DNA of 10,768 nucleotides from Acidimicrobiaceae bacterium (GTDB lineage: Bacteria > Actinomycetota > Acidimicrobiia > Acidimicrobiales > Ilumatobacteraceae). The stretch is from contig VFMC01000163.1 of the NCBI GenBank assembly GCA_006515795.1, positions 1 through 10,768 on the forward strand. The letters are read 5' to 3'. The translations under genes and the position numbers were made by a program. The notes beneath the pieces were generated by a model. It was not told where the DNA came from. It was given only the letters and a program-made list of their open reading frames with translations, and ran no database searches. Of the stretch, positions 1 to 6,030 are shown piece by piece (within the stretch, counting starts at the first letter, position 1; every line of letters starts with the position of its first letter).

Positions 1-2
1 CC

Positions 3-1133
3 CCCGCCGGTCCGGCGCCGGTGACCACCCCCACCACTGCGCCCCCCGGCGCGGCGCCGGTCAACACCGCGCCAGCCACGGCATCGTCGCCGTCCACGGC
101 GGCCGGCGACCTTTGGCAGTTCATCAGCCCGAAGACGGCGTTCGATTCCGTGGGTAGCGGCCGGGCGGTGAGCGGCGGCGCGCCGCAGACAGTCCGTGTC
201 AACAACCTCGCCGGCGTACCGTCGGCCACGTCTGGAGTGATGCTCCGGCTCACCGCGTCGAGCGCAGCAGGTGCCGGCTACCTCACGACTCATCCGTGTG
301 ACATCGGCGCGCCTCCCGTGTCGACGTTGAGCTTCGGCTCGCGGGGCACGGCGGTTGGAACATCGATCGTCGAGGTCGTCGGCGGCAACGTCTGCGTCAC
401 CGTCAGCACTGCAGCGCGCGTGAAGGTTGAGGTGATCGCGGCCCGCGCCGCGAAGGGCGTCGGTCTGTCGCCGGTGAGCGCCGCTCGTGCGCTCGACACC
501 CGGTCGAGCGGTAGCCGGATCGGACCTGGCGCCTCGGTGTCGATCAGCCCTGCCGCGCTCGGTGTCGGTAGCGGAACCCAAGCGCTGACAGCCACTGTCA
601 CGATCGTGAACCCGGCGAAAGGCGGAACGCTGTCGATGGGCTTCTGCGGGCAGGGTCCGTGGACCACACAGTTCAGTGGCGACCCGGTGTCGTCGTTCGC
701 GATCACGATGCGGGTCACGGGCGCCGGCTGGTGTCTGACCAGTTCCGTCGCTACCGACGTGATCGTCGATGTGGTCGGCAACTGGGGCACCGGCACGGCG
801 CCGGTTGCCCTCGATCCGGCGCGGATCTTCGACTCCCGCACGACTGGGTCGCCCGTCGGACCCGATCAGGTGGCCGTGCCTGTGGCCGGCCTCGGTGGGG
901 TCGCCGGCGGTGCGACCTCTGCTGTGCTGGCGATCACGATCGTCGCGGGCGCCAGCGGTACGGCGGTCTTCGCCGTCCCGTGCGGCGAGGGACGCAGCGC
1001 CGGTTCAGTGGTCGCGATCTCGGCGGGCCGCGTCTCCACCGCGGTGGTTCCAGTGCGGCTCGGAGGCGGAGCCGTGTGCATCTCATCACTGCAATCGGTC
1101 GACGTGATCGTCGACGTGGTCGCCGCCGCCTGA
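3..1133 (+). CDS. Secreted/surface repeat protein, C-terminal part (5' truncated)
   Basis: The frame is open from base 3, so the gene enters from the left edge; a GTG at 21 is only an internal codon in a Pro/Ala/Thr-rich linker. Numbering from that GTG, three tandem ~115-residue repeats follow (about 31-145, 146-257, 258-370). Repeats 2 and 3 open with an AR-[AI]-[LF]-D-[ST]-R motif; repeat 1 has a degenerate TAFDS. They end in V-x-V-x-V-I, DVIVDVV and DVIVDVV. Each repeat has exactly two Cys (93/125, 209/238, 321/353), 29-32 residues apart, which suggests one disulfide per repeat and therefore export. The sequence is Gly/Ala/Val/Thr/Ser-rich and looks all-beta. There is no C-terminal anchor or sorting signal. 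The catalytic or anchoring part, if any, lies upstream. It converges with the next gene, stop to stop, across 7 bp. The function is unknown; adhesin-like or carbohydrate-binding are guesses. Confidence 0.8.
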   Translation, partial: PAGPAPVTTPTTAPPGAAPVNTAPATASSPSTAAGDLWQFISPKTAFDSVGSGRAVSGGAPQTVRVNNLAGVPSATSGVMLRLTASSAAGAGYLTTHPCDIGAPPVSTLSFGSRGTAVGTSIVEVVGGNVCVTVSTAARVKVEVIAARAAKGVGLSPVSAARALDTRSSGSRIGPGASVSISPAALGVGSGTQALTATVTIVNPAKGGTLSMGFCGQGPWTTQFSGDPVSSFAITMRVTGAGWCLTSSVATDVIVDVVGNWGTGTAPVALDPARIFDSRTTGSPVGPDQVAVPVAGLGGVAGGATSAVLAITIVAGASGTAVFAVPCGEGRSAGSVVAISAGRVSTAVVPVRLGGGAVCISSLQSVDVIVDVVAAA

Positions 1134-1140
1134 CGGCCGC

Positions 1141-2031
1141 TCAGCCCAGGCCGCGGGAGTCTTGCTTGAGGGCGGTGTCGACCGACAGCGCCGCGGCCAC
1201 AACCAGGGTGTTCAACGGTTGGGGCAGTTGGCGGTGGATCTGCACGACGTAGTTGTCGGCCGTGGTGAAGAGGGTCTTGGCGATGCCTTCGAACGTCTTG
1301 GTGATGCGCGCCACCTCTGCGCCGCCGTGATCTTCGATGCGGAAGTTCCATGCCCGCCAGTTCTCGGCCCGGATCGAGCCGTAGGTGTGCGGGCCGGCTT
1401 GCAGCGTGAAGTGGATCTTGCCGAACACGTTGTCCTGCACGATTCGCCCGATCTCCTGATCGTTCCCATCGCTCACGATGACGGTGCTCTTCATCACCTT
1501 GGCCGGTCGGGTGAGTCGTAGCAGCACGACGCCGGATGCGTCGCTGATCTCGAGCCGGTGGGTCATGAACTGGTCGAGGTTGGTGACCAGGCGCATCACC
1601 TTCTTGGCGGCGCTCTGGCCTACTTGGTTGACGGCAGCGATCTGTTGGCCGTGCTGGTTGAACACGCCGTACTGGTTGTTGAGCTCGATGATCTTGGCCT
1701 TCTGGTTCACCACCAGGATCGGCTCGTCGAAGATGCTGCCGGTGCCCTGGAACGCGACCTCCCCGAGGTTGGCGCTGCGGCGGGTGCCGTCGCCCGACAG
1801 TTGCCGCTGGATGTTGGTCGTGTCGCCCTCGTTGCCGACGGTCATCGCTCTGTCGACGCGGTCCATTCGCGTTGCTTGCCCGGCGCCTGCCTGCGCGGGA
1901 CCGCCTTGCACGGGATCGTTGCCGGTGATGCCGTTGTCGCTCACGTGGTCGGTCCACGAAGCGCCGTTCCAGTAGCGGTGCTGGTGGCGATTCGTGGGGT
2001 CGGGGTACCAGTTCGCCGGTGTCGAGCTCAT
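1141..2031 (-). CDS. DUF2510 domain plus scramblase/LURP-one-like (tubby C-terminal fold) protein
   Basis: This is a 296-residue protein. Residues 7-31 are a clear DUF2510 motif (WYPDP, then RYWNG, then WTDHV), a short actinobacterial module often attached to membrane-associated proteins. A Gly/Ala/Gln-rich linker (about 35-75) leads to a domain (about 88-290) resembling phospholipid scramblase-related and LURP-one proteins: repeated beta-strand pairs, an FDEPILVVNQ strand, an NWRAWNFRIED stretch, and a hydrophobic C-terminal helix with the family-like LSVDTALKQ ending (282-290). Bacterial members have no established activity, so lipid scrambling should not be assumed. The ATG at 2031 fits the DUF2510 start, and a TACACT box lies 6 nt upstream, suggesting its own near-leaderless transcript. 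It also follows the phosphatase-like gene by 23 nt in the same direction, so read-through is possible. Confidence is high for the architecture and low for the function. Confidence 0.88.
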   Translation of the reverse strand: MSSTPANWYPDPTNRHQHRYWNGASWTDHVSDNGITGNDPVQGGPAQAGAGQATRMDRVDRAMTVGNEGDTTNIQRQLSGDGTRRSANLGEVAFQGTGSIFDEPILVVNQKAKIIELNNQYGVFNQHGQQIAAVNQVGQSAAKKVMRLVTNLDQFMTHRLEISDASGVVLLRLTRPAKVMKSTVIVSDGNDQEIGRIVQDNVFGKIHFTLQAGPHTYGSIRAENWRAWNFRIEDHGGAEVARITKTFEGIAKTLFTTADNYVVQIHRQLPQPLNTLVVAAALSVDTALKQDSRGLG

Positions 2032-2037
2032 CGCCCG

Positions 2038-2043
2038 AGTGTA
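2038..2043 (-). promoter_or_regulatory. Candidate -10 box (TACACT) for the scramblase-like gene
   Basis: On the minus strand TACACT ends 6 nt before the ATG at 2031. It fits TANNNT and would place the transcript start at or next to the A of the start codon. No Shine-Dalgarno sequence is visible. No convincing -35 hexamer was found: TTGCAC lies upstream but at 14 nt spacing, which is short. Confidence 0.4.
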
Positions 2044-2054
2044 GATGCGGTGGG

Positions 2055-2564
2055 TCAGTGCAACTCGTGCGCCATGAGGATGACCTCACGGCCGAACGGG
2101 TCGAGCTGGCGACCGGCGATGCGCTCGATCACCGTGATGGCCTGCGAAGGATCGTCGACCAGGCCGCTCCAGCGGATGTAGCCGCCCATGATCCCGACGA
2201 TCTTGTCGTCGACGTTCTCGTTGTGCACGATCACCTTGACGTTGGCCTCGAGCAGCTCGTGCAGCTCGGTGTAGAACGCCTTGAGCCACAAACTGAGATC
2301 GTCGAGGCCGGTGAACGGACGGTGACGGTAGGGCATCGAGAGTTCGTCGTAGTTGTGCAGGTTGTGTGGCGCCGGGATGATGCTGAGGAGGCATCCGAAG
2401 CCGTTCTCGCGCAGCCAGATGATCTCCTCTTGGCGGCGCACCCGTCGATGGTTGTCGCCGTACCCACCGGGTCGCTCACAGATGGCGAGCTTGTCCTTCA
2501 TGATCCAGGTGAAGTTGCGAGGAGTGATGCCGAGGGCCCACTTGCCGCGAAGACGGGGTGGCAT
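2055..2564 (-). CDS. Dual-specificity-phosphatase-like protein, predicted catalytically dead
   Basis: This is a 169-residue protein. The frame is open further upstream to 2699, but that would overlap tilS; the ATG at 2564 removes the overlap and begins the conserved-looking part. The layout follows small dual-specificity phosphatases: an N-terminal strand region, a WLRENGF helix-turn (50-56), a strand with Pro-Tyr-Arg (78-80), a long helix (93-108), a strand VKVIVH (109-114), then the P-loop position and a GGYI helix (127-130). The canonical HC-x5-R-[ST]-G signature reads H114-N115-ENVDD-K121-I122-V123 here, so the nucleophilic Cys is Asn and the phosphate-binding Arg is Lys. It may bind a phospho-ligand or a partner without hydrolysis. 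It lies 56 nt after tilS and 23 nt before the scramblase-like gene, all on one strand. The fold assignment rests on reading motifs only. Confidence 0.8.
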   Translation of the reverse strand: MPPRLRGKWALGITPRNFTWIMKDKLAICERPGGYGDNHRRVRRQEEIIWLRENGFGCLLSIIPAPHNLHNYDELSMPYRHRPFTGLDDLSLWLKAFYTELHELLEANVKVIVHNENVDDKIVGIMGGYIRWSGLVDDPSQAITVIERIAGRQLDPFGREVILMAHELH

Positions 2565-2620
2565 CAGCAGCTCACAGGTCGAAGATCGAAGAGGATCGGG
2601 CTTGGCACAAGGTGGCCAGG

Positions 2621-3616
2621 CTATCCGAGACGTTCGTCCAATCTTGAAGGCGGGCCGACCGTGACCGAGAGTCGTTGCTGACGGCGTTCCACGCGCCATC
2701 CGCCGGTGACATCGCAGCCGGTCGCGTCGCCGCGGGCGACTGCCAGAACGCGGTGAACCGTGGCCAGATCGGGAGGGTGCCGGTCGTGGCCGAGCCGGTC
2801 GTGGCCGAGTTGGTCTTGGAGCTGGTCATGGATCTGGTCTTGGATCTGGTCGAGCCCGGTGAGCCACCGCCGGATCGCCCTCCTGGCAAGGGGTAGCGGT
2901 GCGGTGGCCAGGGCGCGGGCATCGGTGGGGTCGATCGCCGCGGCCAGTTCGTCGAGCAGGTCGGTGTCGTCGCGGATGATGTCTGCCTGGCGGGTGAGAA
3001 CCGGCACCAGATCGCGACCGGCTGTGCTGGAGAGCAGCGGAAGCACGTCGTGGCGCACCCGGTTGCGGGTGAACCGGCGGTCGCTGTTGCTGGCATCGTC
3101 GACCACGGTGAGCTCGAACGCGTGGCACAACGCTTCGGTCTCGGTGCGGCGCAGCGCCAGCAGCGGCCGTCGCGGTCCGGGGCGCATGCCGGCAAGGCCG
3201 TTGCCGGCAGCGCCGCGCAGCATGTTGAGCAGCACGGTCTCGGCCTGATCGTCGGCGGTGTGCCCCGTGAGCACGTCGGCAGGCAGCACCGAGTACCGCG
3301 CCGATCGGGAGCGGGCCTCGAGGTTCGGGCCCGCCGGCACATCGACGATCTCGCCGCGGAACGCGGCGCCGAGCCGCGCGCATGAGCCGGCGACGATCTC
3401 TGCCTCCGCCGCAGATCCTGCGCGGATCCCATGGTCGACGTGCACCGCTGTGACCTGGCACCCGGCTGCAACGGCGAGCGCGAGCAGTGCAGTGGAATCG
3501 GCTCCGCCCGACACCGCGCAGGTGACGGCAACGCCAGGCGGAGGAAAGGTGGTGCGGGCGAGCAGGTCGCGGACGAGCGTCGCGGCGCTCGGCTGAAGCG
3601 CCGGCGCCGACTTCAT
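2621..3616 (-). CDS. tilS: tRNA(Ile)-lysidine synthase TilS
   Basis: TilS is an ATP-dependent PP-loop enzyme that joins lysine to C34 of the CAU-anticodon isoleucine tRNA, so that it reads AUA. The protein has 331 residues. The PP-loop SGGADS is at 36-41, followed by AVHVDHGIR (57-65), the family block GHTADDQAETVLL (118-130) with the LRG turn just after, and NSDRRFTRNRVRHDVLPLL (177-195), which is diagnostic for TilS. The ATG at 3616 is preferred to one 31 codons upstream because the longer form would run into the small membrane protein gene. The length fits the short actinobacterial form with a reduced C-terminal part. A low-complexity Asp/Gln/His/Arg-rich insert lies at about 256-280, encoded by a DNA tandem repeat. 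It follows the 50-residue gene by 7 nt and is probably cotranscribed with it. Confidence 0.95.
   Translation of the reverse strand: MKSAPALQPSAATLVRDLLARTTFPPPGVAVTCAVSGGADSTALLALAVAAGCQVTAVHVDHGIRAGSAAEAEIVAGSCARLGAAFRGEIVDVPAGPNLEARSRSARYSVLPADVLTGHTADDQAETVLLNMLRGAAGNGLAGMRPGPRRPLLALRRTETEALCHAFELTVVDDASNSDRRFTRNRVRHDVLPLLSSTAGRDLVPVLTRQADIIRDDTDLLDELAAAIDPTDARALATAPLPLARRAIRRWLTGLDQIQDQIHDQLQDQLGHDRLGHDRHPPDLATVHRVLAVARGDATGCDVTGGWRVERRQQRLSVTVGPPSRLDERLG
2782..2847. repeat. Tandem repeat inside tilS (2 x 15 nt, then 3 x 12 nt)
   Basis: Two 15-nt units at 2782-2796 and 2797-2811 (GGTCGTGGCCGAG plus two bases) are followed by three 12-nt units at 2812-2823, 2824-2835 and 2836-2847 (GGTC-N-TGGA-N-CT). 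All units begin with GGTC, so the blocks look related. All units are multiples of three and keep frame. On the minus strand they encode a DQIQ-DQIH-DQLQ-type run and then two LGHDR-type units. Confidence 0.8.
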
Positions 3617-3623
3617 CCGACGG

Positions 3624-3776
3624 TCAGTCTTCGTCGCCGCGGCGGTGGCGCTTGCCGGGGTACTGCTGGGCCACGACGGTCTTGAAGTACGCAGCGACCA
3701 GGCCGCCAACGGCGAGGACGCATACGAATGTGAGGATCAGGCCGATCCACCAGTGCCAGATGTTTGCGGCGAGCAT
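3624..3776 (-). CDS. Small single-span membrane protein, 50 residues
   Basis: The ATG at 3776 opens a 50-codon frame closed by TGA at 3626-3624. The product has a short N-terminus containing W7, W9 and W10, one hydrophobic span (about residues 11-29, GLILTFVCVLAVGGLVAAY-like), and a charged, basic-then-acidic tail (GKRHRRGDED, 41-50). A Trp-rich interface, one helix and an Arg/Lys-rich tail predict an inner-membrane protein with its C-terminus in the cytoplasm. Its stop is 7 nt before the tilS start, so the two are probably cotranscribed. TACGCT ends 6 nt before the ATG and there is no visible Shine-Dalgarno, so it may head a leaderless transcript. The protein belongs to no family I recognise. 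Base composition by codon position and its snug spacing favour a real gene. Confidence 0.7.
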   Translation of the reverse strand: MLAANIWHWWIGLILTFVCVLAVGGLVAAYFKTVVAQQYPGKRHRRGDED

Positions 3777-3782
3777 CGCGCC

Positions 3783-3788
3783 AGCGTA
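3783..3788 (-). promoter_or_regulatory. Candidate -10 box (TACGCT) for the small membrane protein/tilS unit
   Basis: Minus-strand TACGCT ends 6 nt before the ATG at 3776 and matches TANNNT. The 56-nt gap to the rsrA-like stop (3833) leaves room for a promoter. No clear -35 element was seen. Confidence 0.4.
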
Positions 3789-3832
3789 GCGAGAACGGTG
3801 CCGGCCGGCCCACTCCGGTCGCCACCGGTCGC

Positions 3833-4099
3833 TCAGCTAGCTGGCTCTTCGCCGCCGGAGGCGTCGCCGTCGAAGGCCTCGCCGAAGCAGTTCTCGATCC
3901 TGGCCAGGAGGTGGTCGGGCATCTCGTCGCTGTGGCACTTCTTCGCCACCACGATCTTGAGCTCGGCGTGGAACTCGAACGCCTCGACGCAATTCGGGCA
4001 TCGTTCGAGGTGGGCGCGGATCGCCAGGTGGGCCTCCTCGGACAGCTCGCTGTCGAGGAACAGCTCGAGCTCGCGAAGCGTCTCGTTGCAGTCATCCAT
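3833..4099 (-). CDS. rsrA: Zinc-binding anti-sigma factor, RsrA family (mycothiol-system anti-sigma-R type)
   Basis: This is an 88-residue protein. It carries C4-x25-H30-x3-C34-x2-C37, the same spacing as the zinc ligands of Streptomyces RsrA (C11, H37, C41, C44), with further Cys at 55 and 71. In this family thiol oxidation forms a disulfide, releases zinc and frees the partner sigma factor. The position of the CC pair of RsrA is occupied by C55-H56. An acidic LFLDSELSEEAH segment (13-24) is also typical. Its ATG lies inside the sigma gene, with an 8-nt overlap, and GGAAG is placed 8 nt upstream, so translation is probably coupled to keep the pair in balance. It is very likely a redox-responsive anti-sigma factor acting in the cytoplasm. 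Confidence 0.9.
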   Translation of the reverse strand: MDDCNETLRELELFLDSELSEEAHLAIRAHLERCPNCVEAFEFHAELKIVVAKKCHSDEMPDHLLARIENCFGEAFDGDASGGEEPAS

Positions 4100-4697
4100 G
4101 GGCGGGCACTTCCGGTGTGGCGTCGATGATGCCGTGCTCGGGGCCCTCCGTGGGGGGAGCGGTGAGGCCGCGAGCGACGGCGTAGTCGAACAACCGCCGC
4201 TGCATCGACTTTCTTCCCCGATGCAGGCGAGACATCACCGTGCCGATCGGGATGTCGAGCATCTCGGCGATCTCCTTGTAGGCGAAACCCTCCACATCGG
4301 CCAGCAGCACCGGTAGCCGGAACGACTCGGGGAGATCCTCCAGCGCCTGCTTCACCTCGTCGTCGGTGAACAGGTCGAACATCTGGTCTTCGGCGCTGTT
4401 CAGCGCACCGATGCGGCGGTACATGTAGAGGTCCTCGACGTCGTCGAGCTCGGTCTCCTGTGGCCGCCTCTGCTTCGAACGGTAGGAGTTGATGAACGTG
4501 TTGGTGAGGATGCGGAACAGCCAGGCCCGCAGGTTCGTTCCGTCTTCGAAGCTGGCGAAGGCGCGAAAGCCGCGGAGGTAGGTCTCCTGGACGAGGTCTT
4601 CGGCGTCGGCGCTGTTGCGGGTCATGCGCATCGCCGCGCTGTAGAGCTGGGGCGCGTACTGCATCGCCTCCTTGGCGAACGAGTCTCGATCGGCCAT
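4092..4697 (-). CDS. sigR: ECF RNA polymerase sigma factor, SigR/SigH-like
   Basis: This is a 201-residue group 4 (ECF) sigma factor. Region 2 spans about 12-79, with the DAEDLVQETYLRGFRAF core (31-47) and the NLRAWLFRILTNTFINSYR segment (55-73) that binds and melts the -10. Region 4 spans about 116-168, with LPESFRLPVLLADVEGFAYKEIA and the helix-turn-helix IPIGTVMSRLHRGR (149-162). Sequence and pairing with an RsrA-type anti-sigma identify the SigR/SigH group, which in actinobacteria drives thioredoxin, mycothiol and proteostasis genes after thiol oxidation. The C-terminal tail (170-201) is longer than the core domain needs. It starts 14 nt after the marR stop. TAGGGT 6 nt before the ATG suggests a leaderless transcript. 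I found no GGAA-N18-GTT type SigR promoter immediately upstream, so autoregulation is not evident. Confidence 0.93.
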   Translation of the reverse strand: MADRDSFAKEAMQYAPQLYSAAMRMTRNSADAEDLVQETYLRGFRAFASFEDGTNLRAWLFRILTNTFINSYRSKQRRPQETELDDVEDLYMYRRIGALNSAEDQMFDLFTDDEVKQALEDLPESFRLPVLLADVEGFAYKEIAEMLDIPIGTVMSRLHRGRKSMQRRLFDYAVARGLTAPPTEGPEHGIIDATPEVPAHG

Positions 4698-4703
4698 GAC
4701 TCG

Positions 4704-4709
4704 ACCCTA
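4704..4709 (-). promoter_or_regulatory. Candidate -10 box (TAGGGT) for sigR
   Basis: Minus-strand TAGGGT ends 6 nt before the sigR ATG, within the 14-nt gap after the marR stop. It fits TANNNT. The AGGG core could instead act as a weak Shine-Dalgarno sequence, so the reading is not unique. Confidence 0.4.
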
Positions 4710-4711
4710 CG

Positions 4712-5209
4712 TCACGTGTCGAGCTGAGTGACGAAGACGTCGACCGTTCGGATGAACCGCTCGAGCATCTCGGCCAACTGCTGGCGCTCGTCGGGGGCGA
4801 AGGCGCCGAGCAGGTGGGTCATCAACTGCCGTCGGCGATCGTCGACGTCGGAGTGGCGATCGCGTCCGGCAGGGCTGATGGCCACCATCACGACGCGACC
4901 GTCGTCGTCGCACGACATCCGGGTGGCGAGGCCGACGTTGACGAGCCGCTGCACGGCTCTGGTGGCGGTGGAGGGATCTACGCGCAGCGCATCGGCGAGC
5001 TCGCTCATCCGCATCGACTTCTGCTGCGCGAGCAGATCGAGGGTGTCCATCTGGCCCTGCTCGAGGGCATCGTTGCCGGTGCCGAACAGATGATCGCGCA
5101 AGGCGCTCATGGCCGCGCCACGCCTCAGCTCGATCCACGCCAGCCCGATGCGGACGGCCAACTGGAGCTGGTCGGGGTCGTTGAGGTCGACGGGGTTCTG
5201 GGACGACAT
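4712..5209 (-). CDS. MarR-family transcriptional regulator
   Basis: This is a 165-residue protein with the MarR layout: an N-terminal dimerisation helix (about 13-42), a winged helix with recognition region MRMSELADALRVDPSTATRAVQRLV (66-90) and a beta-wing with DDDGR (101-105), then a long C-terminal helix pair (about 116-163). Family members are dimers that bind palindromic sites and usually repress themselves and a divergent neighbour. The ATG at 5209 is chosen; an in-frame ATG at 5251 would extend into the divergent hydrolase gene. The 21-nt gap to that gene contains CAGTA-GGG-TACTG, a likely operator. The ligand is unknown. The only Cys is C100, so classical Cys-based redox sensing as in OhrR is not obvious. 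Gene sigR follows 14 nt downstream. Confidence 0.9.
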   Translation of the reverse strand: MSSQNPVDLNDPDQLQLAVRIGLAWIELRRGAAMSALRDHLFGTGNDALEQGQMDTLDLLAQQKSMRMSELADALRVDPSTATRAVQRLVNVGLATRMSCDDDGRVVMVAISPAGRDRHSDVDDRRRQLMTHLLGAFAPDERQQLAEMLERFIRTVDVFVTQLDT

Positions 5210-5212
5210 GCG

Positions 5213-5229
5213 GCCAGTAGGGTACTGCC
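5213..5229. promoter_or_regulatory. Divergent marR/hydrolase promoter with palindromic candidate operator
   Basis: The palindrome CAGTA-GGG-TACTG (5215-5227) has perfect 5-bp arms, with one more matching pair at 5213/5229. Because of its symmetry it carries TAGGGT on the plus strand (5218-5223, 7 nt before the hydrolase ATG) and TACCCT on the minus strand (5224-5219, 9 nt before the marR ATG). A MarR dimer bound here would cover both -10-like elements. No strong -35 elements are visible. Confidence 0.5.
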
Positions 5230-5230
5230 G

Positions 5231-5929
5231 ATGTCCGAAAGCGGGGCTCACCAGCCGACCACGCCGCTCGATGCCCTAGGTGTGCTGGCCAGCCAGGACG
5301 TGATGATCACCGAAGGGCTGCGCCATGTGGAGATGTACACCGTGCGTGGGCTGCTCACCATCTTGTGGCACGAGCCGGGAGGCGATCTCGTCGCCAAGCC
5401 CGCCGCGCTGGTGCTGTGCGGCGGGGCGATGGGCGGTCTCCTCGGTCCGGCCGACGGCCTGTACCACCGCCTCGGTGTGGAGTGGGCGGCGCGTGGCGTG
5501 CCGGTGCTGCGGGTGAGCTACCGCACCGCGAACGACCTCGACGCGTGCTGTGTCGATGTGGCTGCGGCGGTGCAGCTCGCGGTCGGCGCCGGCGGCGCCG
5601 AGCGGGTGGTGGTGATGGGCCACAGCTTCGGCGGGGCAGTGGCCGTGCGCGTCGGCGTGGGGCTCGACTGGGTGGTGTGCGGGGTGGTCACGTTCGCGAC
5701 GCAGTCGGCGGGTTGTGAGATCGCCGCCAGTTTGGGCGACACGCCGTTGCTCTTGTTCCACGGCGATCGCGACGAGATCTTGCCGTTCGAGGCGAGCGAG
5801 ATGGTGCGCGCCATCGCCGGCACGGGTGAGCTGGTGCGCCTGCCCGGCGACGGACACATGATGGCGAGGAGCGCCGACGTGTTGTGGGAGCGCCTGGAGG
5901 AGTGGTTGCCCGGCGTGCTGCAGCTCTGA
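5231..5929 (+). CDS. Alpha/beta-hydrolase fold protein (dienelactone-hydrolase/lipase-like)
   Basis: This is a 232-residue cytoplasmic protein without a signal peptide. It has strand LVLCGGAMGG (60-69), which supplies the oxyanion region, the nucleophile elbow GHSFGG with Ser132 (130-135), a FHGDRDEILPF turn with Asp181 as the likely acid (176-186), and GDGHMM with His209 (206-211). The triad is complete, so it is probably an active esterase, thioesterase or related hydrolase; the substrate cannot be read from sequence. The frame is open well upstream, but that part lies over marR on the other strand, and the ATG at 5231 fits both the fold and the TAGGGT box 7 nt upstream. Divergence from marR across a palindrome suggests repression by that regulator, with the hydrolase perhaps detoxifying or processing the ligand. 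It converges on the GYD gene, with a hairpin repeat between them. Confidence 0.88.
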   Translation: MSESGAHQPTTPLDALGVLASQDVMITEGLRHVEMYTVRGLLTILWHEPGGDLVAKPAALVLCGGAMGGLLGPADGLYHRLGVEWAARGVPVLRVSYRTANDLDACCVDVAAAVQLAVGAGGAERVVVMGHSFGGAVAVRVGVGLDWVVCGVVTFATQSAGCEIAASLGDTPLLLFHGDRDEILPFEASEMVRAIAGTGELVRLPGDGHMMARSADVLWERLEEWLPGVLQL

Positions 5930-5955
5930 TGCCGGGCCGTCCCCCGCCACCAAAC

Positions 5956-6029
5956 CGATCTGGGCCGCTGTTTTCCCGGCGGCCGAGACAGGATCGGCCC
6001 AGATCTTGGATGACGACGCCCGGCAGGTG
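5956..6029. repeat. Hairpin direct repeat, copy 1
   Basis: This 74-nt element matches copy 2 at 70 of 74 positions (offset 508). Its core is an 11-bp perfect inverted repeat, GATCTGGGCCG (5957-5967) with CGGCCCAGATC (5995-6005). Inside it a 4-bp helix, CTGT (5968-5971) with ACAG (5988-5991), is followed by a 3-nt bulge, and a 16-nt apical segment contains CCCGGCGGCCG. The tail TGACGACGCCCGGC is also conserved. It lies between the stops of the convergent hydrolase and GYD genes, 1 nt from the latter. There is no T-tract, so it is not a classical Rho-independent terminator. It could be a stem-loop 3' processing or termination element, or a REP-like dispersed repeat. Confidence 0.85.
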
Positions 6030-6030
6030 A

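Noticed and set aside
866..2089. 407-codon minus-strand open frame
   Set aside because: It is Arg/Pro/His-rich out-of-frame sequence covering the scramblase-like gene and the antisense of the surface-protein gene; the correct frame at 1141-2031 has clear domains.
2565..2699. Upstream extension of the phosphatase-like frame
   Set aside because: It overlaps the 3' end of tilS and has no domain-like sequence; the ATG at 2564 gives a cleaner start.
5210..5251. Longer MarR start at 5251
   Set aside because: It would overlap the divergent hydrolase start and the palindrome, and the extra 14 residues are not family-like.
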